From: a bacterium
Lineage (GTDB): Bacteria; CSSED10-310; JAFGSJ01
Length of the DNA: 64,000 nucleotides
Direction: 5' to 3'
Assembly: GCA_016934675.1 (NCBI GenBank)
Contig: JAFGSJ010000152.1
Span: 1 to 64,000 of the forward strand
This document shows positions 56,236 through 64,000 of this stretch, piece by piece. Every line of letters begins with the position of its first letter. The first letter of the stretch is position 1. Made by a program: the position numbers and the translations under genes. The notes beneath the pieces are model-generated. The model did not search any database. It saw only the letters and a list, made by a program, of their open reading frames with translations, and was not told the origin of the DNA.

Positions 56236-57039
56236 ATGGGGAACATGGTAGACAAAATTAGCGGCGTACACGCTGTTTTTGAGACACTCATTGCCGACGA
56301 ACGTAAGATCGAAAAAATCTATCTGGTCCGCGGTGTTCACAAGGGTAAACTGAAAGAAATAGCCGAACGTGCCTCCTTCGGGGGTATACCGGTCGAATTG
56401 ATCGACGGGGTCAAACTGGATAGGCTGTGTGGACACGATCACCATCAGGGCGTTTTGGCCATGGTCAGACCCTATCATTACGTGGATCTCAAGGACCTTC
56501 TCAGTGTTTCCATCAACCAGAAAACAGCACCATTTCTTCTGGTCCTAGACCAAATCCAGGACCCGCGTAATTTTGGCGCAATCATCAGGAGCGCTGAAGG
56601 TGCCGGTGTTGATGGTTTGATTATCACGACACGACGGACCTCACCCCTCTCTGCAACAGTGGTCAAGACATCAGCCGGGGCCAGTGAACATATGCGTATC
56701 TGTAAAGTCATGAATCTGGTCAACACTCTGGAATATCTAAAAACGCTTGGCATCTGGATCATCGGGGCCGATGTTAGTGCGAGTCAGCCCCTTTATGACC
56801 TTGATGGCCGGGAAGCCCTGGCTCTGGTAATCGGAAGCGAGGGGAGAGGCCTGCGACCCCTGGTGGCCAGAACATGTGATTGGACCGTTAATATCCCCAT
56901 GTTCGGACGAGTCCAATCCCTGAATGCCTCAGTTTCTGCCGCGATTGTCCTGTATGAGATCAGACGACAGAGGAATTTCCCAGGCCCTGGCTCGATTAGG
57001 CAAATCCGACCTGGTTCGAATACCCAGGCCGAAACCTGA
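56236..57039 (+). CDS. rlmB: 23S rRNA (guanosine-2'-O-)-methyltransferase, TrmH/SpoU family
   Basis: About 267 residues. The N-terminal L7Ae-like substrate domain (ISGVHAVFETL; IYLVRG) precedes the SPOUT knot with motif 1 LVLDQIQDPRNFGAIIRSAEGAGV, motif 2 LALVIGSEGRGL and motif 3 NIPMFGRVQSLNASVSAAIVLYE. It methylates a ribose in 23S rRNA (G2251-type by similarity). The start is uncertain: ATG 56236 or 56245 fit the family N-terminus, and neither has a well-spaced ribosome site; the frame could also begin earlier inside ispF. Confidence 0.9.
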   Translation: MGNMVDKISGVHAVFETLIADERKIEKIYLVRGVHKGKLKEIAERASFGGIPVELIDGVKLDRLCGHDHHQGVLAMVRPYHYVDLKDLLSVSINQKTAPFLLVLDQIQDPRNFGAIIRSAEGAGVDGLIITTRRTSPLSATVVKTSAGASEHMRICKVMNLVNTLEYLKTLGIWIIGADVSASQPLYDLDGREALALVIGSEGRGLRPLVARTCDWTVNIPMFGRVQSLNASVSAAIVLYEIRRQRNFPGPGSIRQIRPGSNTQAET

Positions 57040-57167
57040 TTCTTGTTTGCCCCTGTTTTTATCCGTCGAAACATGCTAGTATCATAAAAGAATGCTCGCA
57101 TTTGTCTCTTTGATCGGCCTATGCGCTGAGTGCCGGGGCGGGCTATGTGACAAAGGAAATCAGGATA

Positions 57168-58568
57168 ATGAATAACGCCCAAGCGAGAGAAACCATACAA
57201 ACCTTGCTGAAGGAAGCACAAAACGTGCTCGTCGCCCAACAATATGACCGCCTTGCCTCAATTGTGGATCAGCTCGAAAAGCAGATGGACAGTTTTGATC
57301 TAGACGGTCGCCCGCTCAGGGCTGACCCGGTCAAAATGTCGCACCTCGAATCGCTCATCAATGCTGCCCGCATTTTAAATTCAACGCTCGATCTCGAAGA
57401 ATTGTTGACTCTCTTTATGGACCTGGCCACGCGGGAAATGAAAGCAGACCGCTCGACCCTCTATCTGGTTGATACAAAGAAGCAGGAACTATGGTCACTG
57501 ATTGCTCAAGGCCCGAATATGGTTGAAATAAGGCTCCCGTTCGGACGCGGTATTGCCGGTAAAGTTGCGGTCACGGGTGAGACCATTAACATCAATGACC
57601 CCTATAATGATCCTCGTTTCTATAAGGAAATAGACCTGAAAATGGGGTATACCACCCGTAACATGCTCAGTATGCCTGTACGTAACAAGGAGGGTGAGAT
57701 TATCGGGGTCATTCAAATCCTGAACAAGCTGGACGGTCCCTTCACTCAAGAAGATGAATTCTTTCTTGAAAACCTTGCCATTCAGACGGCGGTAGCCATC
57801 GAAAATGCTAAATTACACAAGGAAGCATTGGAACGGAGACGTCTTGAAGCCGAGTTACGCGTGGCTTATCAGATTCAGAAAAACATGTTGCCGCAAGAGT
57901 CTCCGGCGGTAGAAGGGCTTACACTGTGTGGTCTTAATGTTCCCTGTCTCGAGGTGGGAGGGGATTATTTTGATTTTATTCCGCTCGAGGATGGGTTAGC
58001 CATCGCCATCGGGGATGTATCCGGTAAGGGAATACCAGCCGCTCTGATTATGGCTAATTTGCAGGCGGCCCTTCGGGTCTTGGCCCCAACGAGCCGTTCA
58101 ACCGCTCACACGGTTTTACGGATGAACACGTTATTGAAGGAAAGTTCCACTCCCAATAAATTCGTGACATTTTTTTACTGTATCTATAATTACAGGGACC
58201 GGAAACTGACCTTTACCAATGCCGGACACAATCCGCCCATTCTGGTTCGACGCGGCCAGCCCGGTTTTTTGCCCACGAACGAGGGTTTAATCATGGGTGC
58301 GTTTCACGACGCTATCTATCAGGAGAATACGATTGAACTCCATGATGACGATGTCATAGTCTTATATACAGACGGAATCACCGAAGCATGTAACAGAAGC
58401 AAGGAGCATTATGGTGAACATCGTTTGCTCGAACTTATCGAAATGCATTGGAAACAATCAGCTACTGACATTCAACAGGCCATTGTTCAATCTGTCGCTG
58501 ATTTCAGTCACAGTACCTCGCCGAATGATGATATGACCCTTATTGTGATGAAGATGCAACGCTCATGA
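57168..58568 (+). CDS. GAF-domain PP2C phosphatase (SpoIIE/RsbU type)
   Basis: 466 residues in three parts. A helical N-terminus leads to a GAF sensor domain at about 65-215 (LINAARILNSTLDLEELL; LPFGRGIAGKVAVTGETINI; SMPVRNKEGEIIGVIQILNK). A coiled-coil linker (LERRRLEAELRVAYQIQKNMLP) connects to a PP2C domain with metal-binding Asp in GGDYFDF and AIGDVSGKG, and later TNAGHNPPI, VLYTDGITEA and NDDMTLIV. Such phosphatases release anti-sigma antagonists in partner switching. The next gene overlaps it by ATGA. The ATG at 57168 is used; a GTG at 57147 is possible. Confidence 0.92.
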   Translation: MNNAQARETIQTLLKEAQNVLVAQQYDRLASIVDQLEKQMDSFDLDGRPLRADPVKMSHLESLINAARILNSTLDLEELLTLFMDLATREMKADRSTLYLVDTKKQELWSLIAQGPNMVEIRLPFGRGIAGKVAVTGETININDPYNDPRFYKEIDLKMGYTTRNMLSMPVRNKEGEIIGVIQILNKLDGPFTQEDEFFLENLAIQTAVAIENAKLHKEALERRRLEAELRVAYQIQKNMLPQESPAVEGLTLCGLNVPCLEVGGDYFDFIPLEDGLAIAIGDVSGKGIPAALIMANLQAALRVLAPTSRSTAHTVLRMNTLLKESSTPNKFVTFFYCIYNYRDRKLTFTNAGHNPPILVRRGQPGFLPTNEGLIMGAFHDAIYQENTIELHDDDVIVLYTDGITEACNRSKEHYGEHRLLELIEMHWKQSATDIQQAIVQSVADFSHSTSPNDDMTLIVMKMQRS

Positions 58569-59377
58569 CCCAGACTTCCAAGAAAAAGATTCGGATTGTC
58601 CTCGGTTGCGGTAGTTTGATCCTGGTGGTCTTGTTTCTTACGGTTTGTTCGATAGTGGGTGTAAACGTACGGCGGACCAATCTGGGCCAGGAATTTATCG
58701 AAGATATCATTACCGAACGTTATGACAAGGCTTATCAGTCCCTATCGACCGAGTATCGGCAACGGTTTCTGGACAGTATCGAACTTTTTTCTCTGGCAGG
58801 ACGCTTTTTCGAGCACGCCGTTTTTCATGTCGGCGAAGAAGGGATAAATCAGTATCGCTTCCATGCCCAGGGACCCTTTTTCATACAATCATATCCCGGA
58901 CAGCGATGCGAGGTTACCCTCCTGATCATTGATAGCAAACAGCCCCGGTCTGAATTATTAAAGACCATGCTCCTGCTTTATCTGGGGATTGACCGGGTCC
59001 GTTCGGAATTGCCTCGGATCGAAATCACCTTACTGTATCAGGGGGAGCGATGGACCATCGATCAATGCCATTATCGAGATATAGTTCTCGATGATCAGAA
59101 TACACAGTTCATCATCAGTAACCTGAAGACATTGACTATCGAAGAGCTGCTGAAATATGGCCAGCATTACGACGAGCTTGGTGATCGGGGGCTTGCCATT
59201 CTTTTTTATCAGGACTGTTACCGTCGATTGACTGAATGGGATGAAAATGCACGGAGCGCCCTTGACCATCTTGCGGATTATTGGCTCGAAACCGGCAAGA
59301 GCGAGGGTCATCTACTCAAGAAAACGCTGAACGACATGTCCCAACGTCTTGAAGCCCGCACTGAAACGGTGCATTGA
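58565..59377 (+). CDS. Membrane-anchored protein of unknown function coupled to the phosphatase
   Basis: A 270-residue protein with one N-terminal membrane helix (IVLGCGSLILVVLFLTVCSIV) and an extracytoplasmic part. The first extracellular 60 residues (FIEDIITERYDKAYQSLSTEYRQRF) resemble the DUF3887/NTF2-like cap found on many anchored proteins; the middle is beta-rich and the C-terminus (FYQDCYRRLTEWDENARSALDHLADYWLETG) is TPR-like. Its ATG overlaps the phosphatase stop (ATGA), so it may work with that sensor. I do not recognise it as a known family. Confidence 0.7.
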   Translation: MTQTSKKKIRIVLGCGSLILVVLFLTVCSIVGVNVRRTNLGQEFIEDIITERYDKAYQSLSTEYRQRFLDSIELFSLAGRFFEHAVFHVGEEGINQYRFHAQGPFFIQSYPGQRCEVTLLIIDSKQPRSELLKTMLLLYLGIDRVRSELPRIEITLLYQGERWTIDQCHYRDIVLDDQNTQFIISNLKTLTIEELLKYGQHYDELGDRGLAILFYQDCYRRLTEWDENARSALDHLADYWLETGKSEGHLLKKTLNDMSQRLEARTETVH

Positions 59378-59454
59378 GTCCATCCTCTTTCAGCAGATCA
59401 TGCTGCCATAATCACCGAAAACAAGTCCGTGCTCTTGTGTGGGGAGATGAGCGT

Positions 59455-60351
59455 ATGGCTTCACGGAACGAACTCGAGTCCTGGCGAAATCAATTACACG
59501 GAATTATCATCAAGCAGGGACATACCGAAGATGCCTTGACTTTGTTCAGAACGATAGTCTGTAATTATTTCGGCCAGGAAGGCCGGAATCTGCCCTGGCG
59601 TCAGACCATAGACCCCTATCAGGTTTTTGTTTCTGAAATCATGCTGCAGCAAACACAGGTTGAGCGGGTCATCAGTAAATTCACGCACTTTATCGGTCTT
59701 TTTCCATCATTCGAGGCATTGGCGGCGGCCTCACTACCCAAGGTACTCGAGGCCTGGCAAGGTCTCGGTTATAACCGTCGGGCCCTGAATATGAAAAAAT
59801 GTGCCGAAAGAATCGTTAACAATCTGGCTGGGATCCTGCCCCATTCTCCGGCCCTCTTACAGGACCTTCCCGGTATCGGTCGGGCGACTGCCGCCTCCAT
59901 CGCCGTATTTGGTTATAATCGTCCCGAAATATTCATAGAGATTAACATCCGATGTGTATTCCTGTTTTTCTTTTTTTATGAGAAACAGCGGGTACATGAC
60001 CAGGAAATAGTGCCTTTGGTCCAGGCCACGCTGGACCAGGACAACCCATGCCGGTGGTATTCTGCCCTGATGGACCTGGGCACGAATCTTAGAAAGCATT
60101 TTCCGGACATCAGGCGGCAAAGCGTTCATTATCATAGACAGCCCCCCTTTCAGGGATCAGACCGTCAGGTCCGGAGCAAAATCCTGCGTTTACTCTTACA
60201 GCACGGAACACTGCATTTTTCTGAAATACAGACTCATCTTCCCATCGACCCGACCAGACTTACCCGGATATTAAAGAATTTACAAAAAGAGGGATTTATC
60301 CTATCACGTAGAGGGAAATATACTGTATCGCCAGAGGTCAAGGAGCACTGA
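59455..60351 (+). CDS. MutY-like adenine DNA glycosylase lacking the iron-sulfur motif
   Basis: 298 residues. The helix-hairpin-helix core is plain: RNLPWRQTIDPYQVFVSEIMLQQTQVERV, with the MutY catalytic Glu in SEIMLQQT; QGLGYNRRALNMKKCA; and LPGIGRATAASIAVFG. The usual catalytic Asp position reads FIEINIRCVF, a Glu, and the four-Cys iron-sulfur loop is absent. In its place the chain reads YSALMDLGTNLRKHFPDI, RRQSVHY and FQGSDRQVRSKIL. A C-terminal winged-helix follows (LTRILKNLQKEGFILSRRGKYTV). This resembles the cluster-less clade of A/G-specific glycosylases. GGGGAG stands 8 nt before the ATG at 59455. Confidence 0.85.
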   Translation: MASRNELESWRNQLHGIIIKQGHTEDALTLFRTIVCNYFGQEGRNLPWRQTIDPYQVFVSEIMLQQTQVERVISKFTHFIGLFPSFEALAAASLPKVLEAWQGLGYNRRALNMKKCAERIVNNLAGILPHSPALLQDLPGIGRATAASIAVFGYNRPEIFIEINIRCVFLFFFFYEKQRVHDQEIVPLVQATLDQDNPCRWYSALMDLGTNLRKHFPDIRRQSVHYHRQPPFQGSDRQVRSKILRLLLQHGTLHFSEIQTHLPIDPTRLTRILKNLQKEGFILSRRGKYTVSPEVKEH

Positions 60352-60352
60352 T

Positions 60353-60386
60353 AAAGCCGCCGGGGTCAGGACCCCGGTCAGGCTTT
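60353..60386 (+). repeat. Strong hairpin between the glycosylase and homoaconitase genes
   Basis: AAAGCC pairs with GGCTTT, and inside it CCGGGGTC pairs with GACCCCGG around a 2-nt turn. It begins on the glycosylase stop and is followed by A's, not T's. It may be an attenuating or factor-dependent terminator, or stabilise RNA. Confidence 0.6.
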
Positions 60387-60422
60387 AAAAAAGAGCGAAT
60401 ATCGCCACAAAGGAGCACAAAA

Positions 60423-62408
60423 ATGGCCCAAAATATCATTGAAAAAATTGTTCAGAAATATACGGTCGGGCTTCCAGCCAAGACCCGGATCAGAAGCGGT
60501 GATTTCGTACTGATTAAACCTGAGCACGTCATGACTCACGACAATACCGGTGCGGTCATGAAAAAATTTGTAGCAATTGGAGCTGAAAAGATCATTAATC
60601 CCAGACAGATTGTCTTTGCACTGGATCACAACGTTCAAGATACGAGCGAAGCCAATCTCGAGAAATATGCCGCGATTCAGGCTTTCGCGGAAACGCACGG
60701 TCTTGATTTTTATCCGGCTGGCTGTGGAATTGGTCATCAGATCATGTGCGAAGAAGGCTATGCCTGGCCCGGCACTATGGTCGTGGCTTCGGATAGTCAC
60801 TCGAACATGTATGGCGGGCTGGGTTGCTTGGGAACGCCCGTAGTCCGAACCGATGCCGCGGCCCTATGGGCTACCGGTCAGACCTGGTGGCAGGTGCCTC
60901 CCGTAGCACGGATTGAATTGACCGGTTCACTGAGACCCGGCACCACCGGCAAGGACGTCATTATCACCCTGTGCGGCTTCTTTCACCAGGATGAGGTCCT
61001 CAATCATGCCCTCGAATTTTGGGGCGAGGGCGTCGCTCACTTATCGATCGAGCAGCGTCTGACTATCGCCAATATGACCACCGAGTGGGGGGCCCTGGCC
61101 GGGGTCTTTCCCGTTGACCAGGCCACACTGCATTGGTTGAAACAGAGAGTGGCCGCCGTAAAGAAAAGAGGACCCCTGGGGGTTGCTTCTGATAAAGAAG
61201 GTCGCGGCCATCACCCCAGACTCAATAAGACCCGTCTGGACCAACTCAACAAAACCATACTCAATGCTGATCCTGATGCCCAATATGCCCGGACGTTGAC
61301 ATTGGACCTCGGTTCGGTCAACCCGGCTGTTTCCGGACCGAACCAGGTCAAAACCTGGCACTCGGCCCGCACACTTGAACAACAAGATATCAAAATCCAC
61401 AAAGCCTACCTGCTCTCGTGTGTCAATGCCAGGCTCGAGGATTTTGCCGAGGCGGCCCGCATTGTCAGGGGCAAAAAAGTGGCCAGTCATGTCTCTTTTT
61501 ATATTGCCGCAGCCTCTCGGGACATTCAGAGGGAAAGCGAAGAACGGGGCGATTGGCAAGCCCTGCTCGAAGCCGGGGCCATTCAGCTTCCCGCGGGTTG
61601 CGGACCCTGCATCGGTCTGGGGGCGGGACTCCTGGCAGACGGTGAGGTCGGCATCTCAGCCACCAATCGAAACTTCAAGGGACGGATGGGCTCTCGCAAT
61701 GCGGAAGCATACCTCGCTTCTCCGGCAATAGTCGCCGCCTCAGCCCTCGCGGGCAAAATAGTCGATCCGTTTGGATTGTGCGGTGCCGAGATCAAGGGCA
61801 CGCACACCGATCATCACCTCAAACCCGGTTCCGAACAGATCGTCCCCATTTTACCGGGTTTCCCGGCCCGGATCGAAGGGACCTTGGTCTATTGTCATCA
61901 GGACAATCTCAATACCGATGGCATCTTTCCCGGTAAATATACCTATAAGGATGACTTCACGCCAGAACAGCAAGCCCAGGTCGTCATGGAAAACTATGAC
62001 CCCGAATTTCGTAGCCTGATCAGTCGGGGAGATATCCTGGTCGGAGGTTATAACTTCGGAACAGGCAGCTCACGCGAACAAGCGGCTACCGCCCTTAAAT
62101 ATAGCGGTATTGCCCTGGTCCTGGCCGGTTCCTTCAGCGAAACATACAAAAGGAATGCGATCAATAACGGCTTCCTGGTTATCGAAGTGCCAGCCCTGAT
62201 CGACGCTCTCAAAGCTGAATATGGTACCAATAAACTGACAGTCAGGACCGATAATAAGGTGATTATCGATTTCGCCAGATCACGGATTAAAGCTCTCTCA
62301 CATGAGTACGACATCAGTCCGATCGGGACTGCTGTTCAGGAATTGATCATCTGCGGCGGGCTTGAAAACTGGGTCCAACAACAATTGAACAAAGCGGAAA
62401 AACCATAA
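60423..62408 (+). CDS. Homoaconitase-type hydro-lyase (aconitase superfamily, Lys4-like)
   Basis: A single 661-residue chain with both large and small (swivel) domains. Segments THDNTGAVMKKF, FALDHNVQDTSEANLEKY, FYPAGCGIGHQIMCEEGYAWPG, SDSHSNMYGGLGCLGTPVVRTDAAA and MTTEWGALAGVFPVD follow the fungal Lys4 homoaconitase pattern. Cluster ligands are in LLSCVNARLED and AGCGPCIGLG. The swivel domain has GGYNFGTGSSREQAATALKYSGI. It would isomerise homocitrate to homoisocitrate for lysine or cofactor synthesis, though other 2-alkylmalate-type substrates are possible. AAAGGAG precedes the ATG. No neighbour belongs to the pathway. Confidence 0.88.
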   Translation: MAQNIIEKIVQKYTVGLPAKTRIRSGDFVLIKPEHVMTHDNTGAVMKKFVAIGAEKIINPRQIVFALDHNVQDTSEANLEKYAAIQAFAETHGLDFYPAGCGIGHQIMCEEGYAWPGTMVVASDSHSNMYGGLGCLGTPVVRTDAAALWATGQTWWQVPPVARIELTGSLRPGTTGKDVIITLCGFFHQDEVLNHALEFWGEGVAHLSIEQRLTIANMTTEWGALAGVFPVDQATLHWLKQRVAAVKKRGPLGVASDKEGRGHHPRLNKTRLDQLNKTILNADPDAQYARTLTLDLGSVNPAVSGPNQVKTWHSARTLEQQDIKIHKAYLLSCVNARLEDFAEAARIVRGKKVASHVSFYIAAASRDIQRESEERGDWQALLEAGAIQLPAGCGPCIGLGAGLLADGEVGISATNRNFKGRMGSRNAEAYLASPAIVAASALAGKIVDPFGLCGAEIKGTHTDHHLKPGSEQIVPILPGFPARIEGTLVYCHQDNLNTDGIFPGKYTYKDDFTPEQQAQVVMENYDPEFRSLISRGDILVGGYNFGTGSSREQAATALKYSGIALVLAGSFSETYKRNAINNGFLVIEVPALIDALKAEYGTNKLTVRTDNKVIIDFARSRIKALSHEYDISPIGTAVQELIICGGLENWVQQQLNKAEKP

Positions 62409-62438
62409 AAAAAAGGGGAAGGAATACCCTTCCCCCTT
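62406..62438 (-). terminator. Rho-independent terminator of the HU genes
   Basis: GGGGAAGG (62414-62421) pairs with CCTTCCCC (62427-62434). On the minus strand the hairpin is followed by eight T's, so it ends the HU transcript. It overlaps the stop of the convergent homoaconitase gene and may also weakly stop that transcript. Confidence 0.85.
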
Positions 62439-62452
62439 TACAGCCTAAATAA

Positions 62453-62725
62453 TTATTTCACAGAATCTTTCAAGGCTTTGCCGGCTGAAAACTTTGGAAC
62501 CTTGGTCGCCGGAATTCTGATCTTTTTGCCGGTCCGGGGATTTCTACCATCGCGGGCCTTCCTCTGAACAACGGAAAAACTACCAAAACCAACGAAGGTA
62601 ACCTTGTCACCCTTCTTCAGGGCCTTGGTGATGCCAGTAAGCATTGCCTTCAAAGCAGCATCGGCCTGCTTCTTGGTGACACCAGCGTGATCAGCAATAA
62701 CTTTGATAAGATCTTCTCTCTTCAT
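62453..62725 (-). CDS. HU family DNA-binding protein
   Basis: A 90-residue DNA-bending protein, the standard HU length. It begins MKREDLIKVIADHAGVTKKQA, has the hinge VGFGSFSVVQRKARDGRNPRTG with the Pro-tipped arm, and ends VPKFSAGKALKDSVK. GGAGGT lies just before the ATG. It follows the second HU/IHF-like gene by 25 bp on the same transcript and ends at a strong terminator, so the pair forms one unit. Confidence 0.95.
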   Translation of the reverse strand: MKREDLIKVIADHAGVTKKQADAALKAMLTGITKALKKGDKVTFVGFGSFSVVQRKARDGRNPRTGKKIRIPATKVPKFSAGKALKDSVK

Positions 62726-62750
62726 GTTTTACCTCCTTCATGAAGATGTG

Positions 62751-63029
62751 TTAAGTAAGGACGGATGTCCTTAATGGTTTGCCCGGGCGAAACTTAATGG
62801 TCTTGCCTTCCTTGATAGCTGCATCTTCGCCCGTTTTGGGATTCCTACCCATGCGTGGTTTGCGATTCTGAACATAAAACTTACCAAAACTGCTTATCTT
62901 GATCTCCTCCCCATCACGAAGCGTCTGCTTCAAAATATCAAGAAATTTGTTCATTATATCCGAAGCTTGTTTCTTTGATAATGAATCTGTCGTTTCACGT
63001 ATACGATCGATTATTTGTTCCTTGGTCAT
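62751..63029 (-). CDS. HU/IHF-family DNA-binding protein
   Basis: About 92 residues beginning MTKEQIIDRIRETTDSLSKKQA. The body ISSFGKFYVQNRKPRMGRNPKTG carries the minor-groove arm with the Pro tip, and the end is IKFRPGKPLRTSVL. The longer arm and sequence style resemble IHF subunits more than HU. GGGGGGT precedes the ATG at 63029. A near-consensus promoter lies at 63102-63129. It may form homodimers or pair with the HU protein encoded next to it. Confidence 0.93.
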   Translation of the reverse strand: MTKEQIIDRIRETTDSLSKKQASDIMNKFLDILKQTLRDGEEIKISSFGKFYVQNRKPRMGRNPKTGEDAAIKEGKTIKFRPGKPLRTSVLT

Positions 63030-63101
63030 GTTATTACTACCCCCCACGGCTCCCCCTTGCTAAAATCAGCAGTTACTAACCATTCCCGTTGAATTTATGT
63101 C

Positions 63102-63129
63102 ATTATAAACGCGGTCAATATTTTGTCAA
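63102..63129 (-). promoter_or_regulatory. Near-consensus promoter of the HU/IHF operon
   Basis: Minus-strand TTGACA, 16 bp, TATAAT, both boxes perfect. The leader is about 65 nt. Confidence 0.8.
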
Positions 63130-63474
63130 GTGAAAAAAGCCCGGATAACACGCTTTTTTTTTCCAAAACCCTGATTATTAGACAGTTGACAGAGTAACAG
63201 ACCTGCCAAGAAGCCGTTATCGGCACCGATGACCACCCATATAAACTCCTTATATTACAACGAGTTACACGACATCGGCCTCTGCGGGCCGATCAACAGT
63301 GCCTTGATTATTCTATGAGTAAAAAAAAAAGATGGAACCGATAAACTTTTTTTGGGAAAGGCTTGATAACATGGGTAATTTTGGGTCTGGTCGCTTTCCG
63401 GGGGGGGGAGAGAACTTTTTTTCCATTTGTGGTTGAGTTGCATTTGTTCAGATAAAAGATAATTATTATATATT
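63130..63474. other. Homopolymer-rich intergenic stretch
   Basis: No gene is seen. It contains a T9-10 run near 63152, a hairpin with 7-bp arms ATCGGCC/GGCCGAT (63274-63293), A10 (63321-63330), T7 (63347-63353), G9 (63400-63408) and another T7 near 63416. No ribosome site is found for the gene that starts at 63475. Confidence 0.6.
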
Positions 63475-64000
63475 ATGAAACGATCAGATCACGAACAGTT
63501 GCTGTGGCGTTTAATTTCAGAACAAAGGCTCTTCGATCGACTCGAAGAAGTCTGTCGATATGATCGGATCAAGGGTTCCTCGGGACTTAATGAAGTCGCG
63601 CAAAGATTGGCAGACCATTTCCGTTCAATACCGTCAGCCCGGGTAAGAATGTCCTGGTATGAATCGGATGGCAGAACGAGTTATGGAACTTGGCGAGCTC
63701 CCCGGTCATGGTCCGTGCGTCATTGTGATGTTTCATTACATACCGACTCGGGCGAAACGCTCACGCTGGTAGATCCTTCCAGTACAAGTTTTGGGCTGTA
63801 TAATTATTCCGGTGCTTTGAGTCAATCAGAACAATTGAGACTATGCCTTGCGGAACAAGAGCAAGCCCATGGGGATCATTCGATGCGGGCCCCCGCGAAT
63901 ACCGTGGTGTTCAGGCAAGATTCTGACGAGATGACCGTGCGACAATTACTACTGAGTAAGCATTACCGTGGTATCCTCACCGCACCGAAAGCCGATTACT
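63475..64000 (+). CDS. N-terminal part of an M28/PA-domain peptidase-like protein (runs off right edge)
   Basis: An open frame from the ATG at 63475 continues to the end of the window (175 codons). It starts MKRSDHEQLLWRLISEQRLF with no signal peptide. The segments RTSYGTWRAPRSWSVRHCDVSL, TLVDPSSTSFGLYNYSG and VRQLLLSKHYRGILTAP resemble the region before and within the PA-type insert of M28 aminopeptidase-like proteins, in which a similar YGTW-x-x-P-x-x-W motif occurs. The catalytic part would lie beyond the window. There is no ribosome site: AT-rich DNA runs up to the ATG, so a leaderless message is possible. Confidence 0.5.
   Translation, partial: MKRSDHEQLLWRLISEQRLFDRLEEVCRYDRIKGSSGLNEVAQRLADHFRSIPSARVRMSWYESDGRTSYGTWRAPRSWSVRHCDVSLHTDSGETLTLVDPSSTSFGLYNYSGALSQSEQLRLCLAEQEQAHGDHSMRAPANTVVFRQDSDEMTVRQLLLSKHYRGILTAPKADY

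Overview
The window is one stretch of a mid-GC, Gram-negative bacterial chromosome. It carries outer-membrane beta-barrels, a lauroyl-type acyltransferase, an O-antigen ligase-like protein, a Spy-like periplasmic protein and a lipoprotein signal, so the cell has an outer membrane. The mix resembles poorly cultured Acidobacteriota/Aminicenantes- or FCB-type lineages: PDZ-TPR-CHAT and TPR-CHAT proteins, a TPR protein kinase, a sulfatase-fold/TPR protein, a C25 (gingipain-like) peptidase, and CarD next to PIN-TRAM. No rRNA or tRNA is visible, so the phylum cannot be fixed from the sequence alone. No CRISPR array, transposase or phage module is seen.

Layout. 1-2.6 kb (minus): beta-barrel protein and C25 peptidase. 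3.0-4.5 kb (plus): Cys-rich unknown and a methyltransferase. 4.5-14.5 kb (minus): transketolase, ETF-quinone oxidoreductase and sulfatase-fold/TPR protein in one operon, then a SpoIIAA-like protein and a PDZ-TPR-CHAT lipoprotein. 14.7-15.5 kb: a pyrimidine-dimer glycosylase gene split by an A10 tract. 15.6-19.6 kb (minus): PlsC, response regulator/ATPase, pyrD-pyrK. pyrK seems to use a CTG start and is divergent from a fused NapH/NapG-like iron-sulfur protein. 21.4-24.7 kb: HAD phosphatase, outer-membrane protein, CNNM/CBS protein. 24.7-26.4 kb is a decayed patch with AraC-type and possible aminotransferase remnants. 26.4-35.5 kb: secreted unknown, DUF362/ferredoxin protein, Spy-like protein, second TPR-CHAT protein, nucleotidyltransferase and potassium channel. 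35.5-42.8 kb (minus): glycogen phosphorylase, and an operon of an outer-membrane protein with a NatAB-type ABC exporter in which one permease is fused to a CPBP protease. 42.9-47.3 kb (minus): asparaginase-like hydrolase, acyltransferase, O-antigen ligase/TPR. 47.5-50.1 kb (plus): TPR protein kinase. 50.1-51.45 kb is an AT-rich accessory patch with a truncated membrane protein, an ICMT-like methyltransferase and a formylglycine-generating-enzyme remnant. 51.6-60.4 kb (plus): pgk, CarD, PIN-TRAM, ispD, ispF, rlmB, GAF/PP2C phosphatase, membrane protein and a MutY-like glycosylase without the iron-sulfur motif. 60.4-62.4 kb: a Lys4-type homoaconitase. 62.4-63.0 kb (minus): two HU/IHF genes. The right edge holds the start of an M28/PA-type peptidase-like gene.

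Themes. Parts of a partner-switching network are present but scattered: an ATPase on a response regulator, a SpoIIE/RsbU-type phosphatase and a STAS-like protein. Three large TPR scaffolds carry protease (CHAT, twice) or kinase output, which suggests TPR-based signalling in this organism. The most unusual points are the non-AUG pyrK start, the A10 frameshift, the ABC-CPBP exporter operon, the expanded activation segment of the kinase, and three pseudogene remnants lying in apparently empty intergenic DNA.
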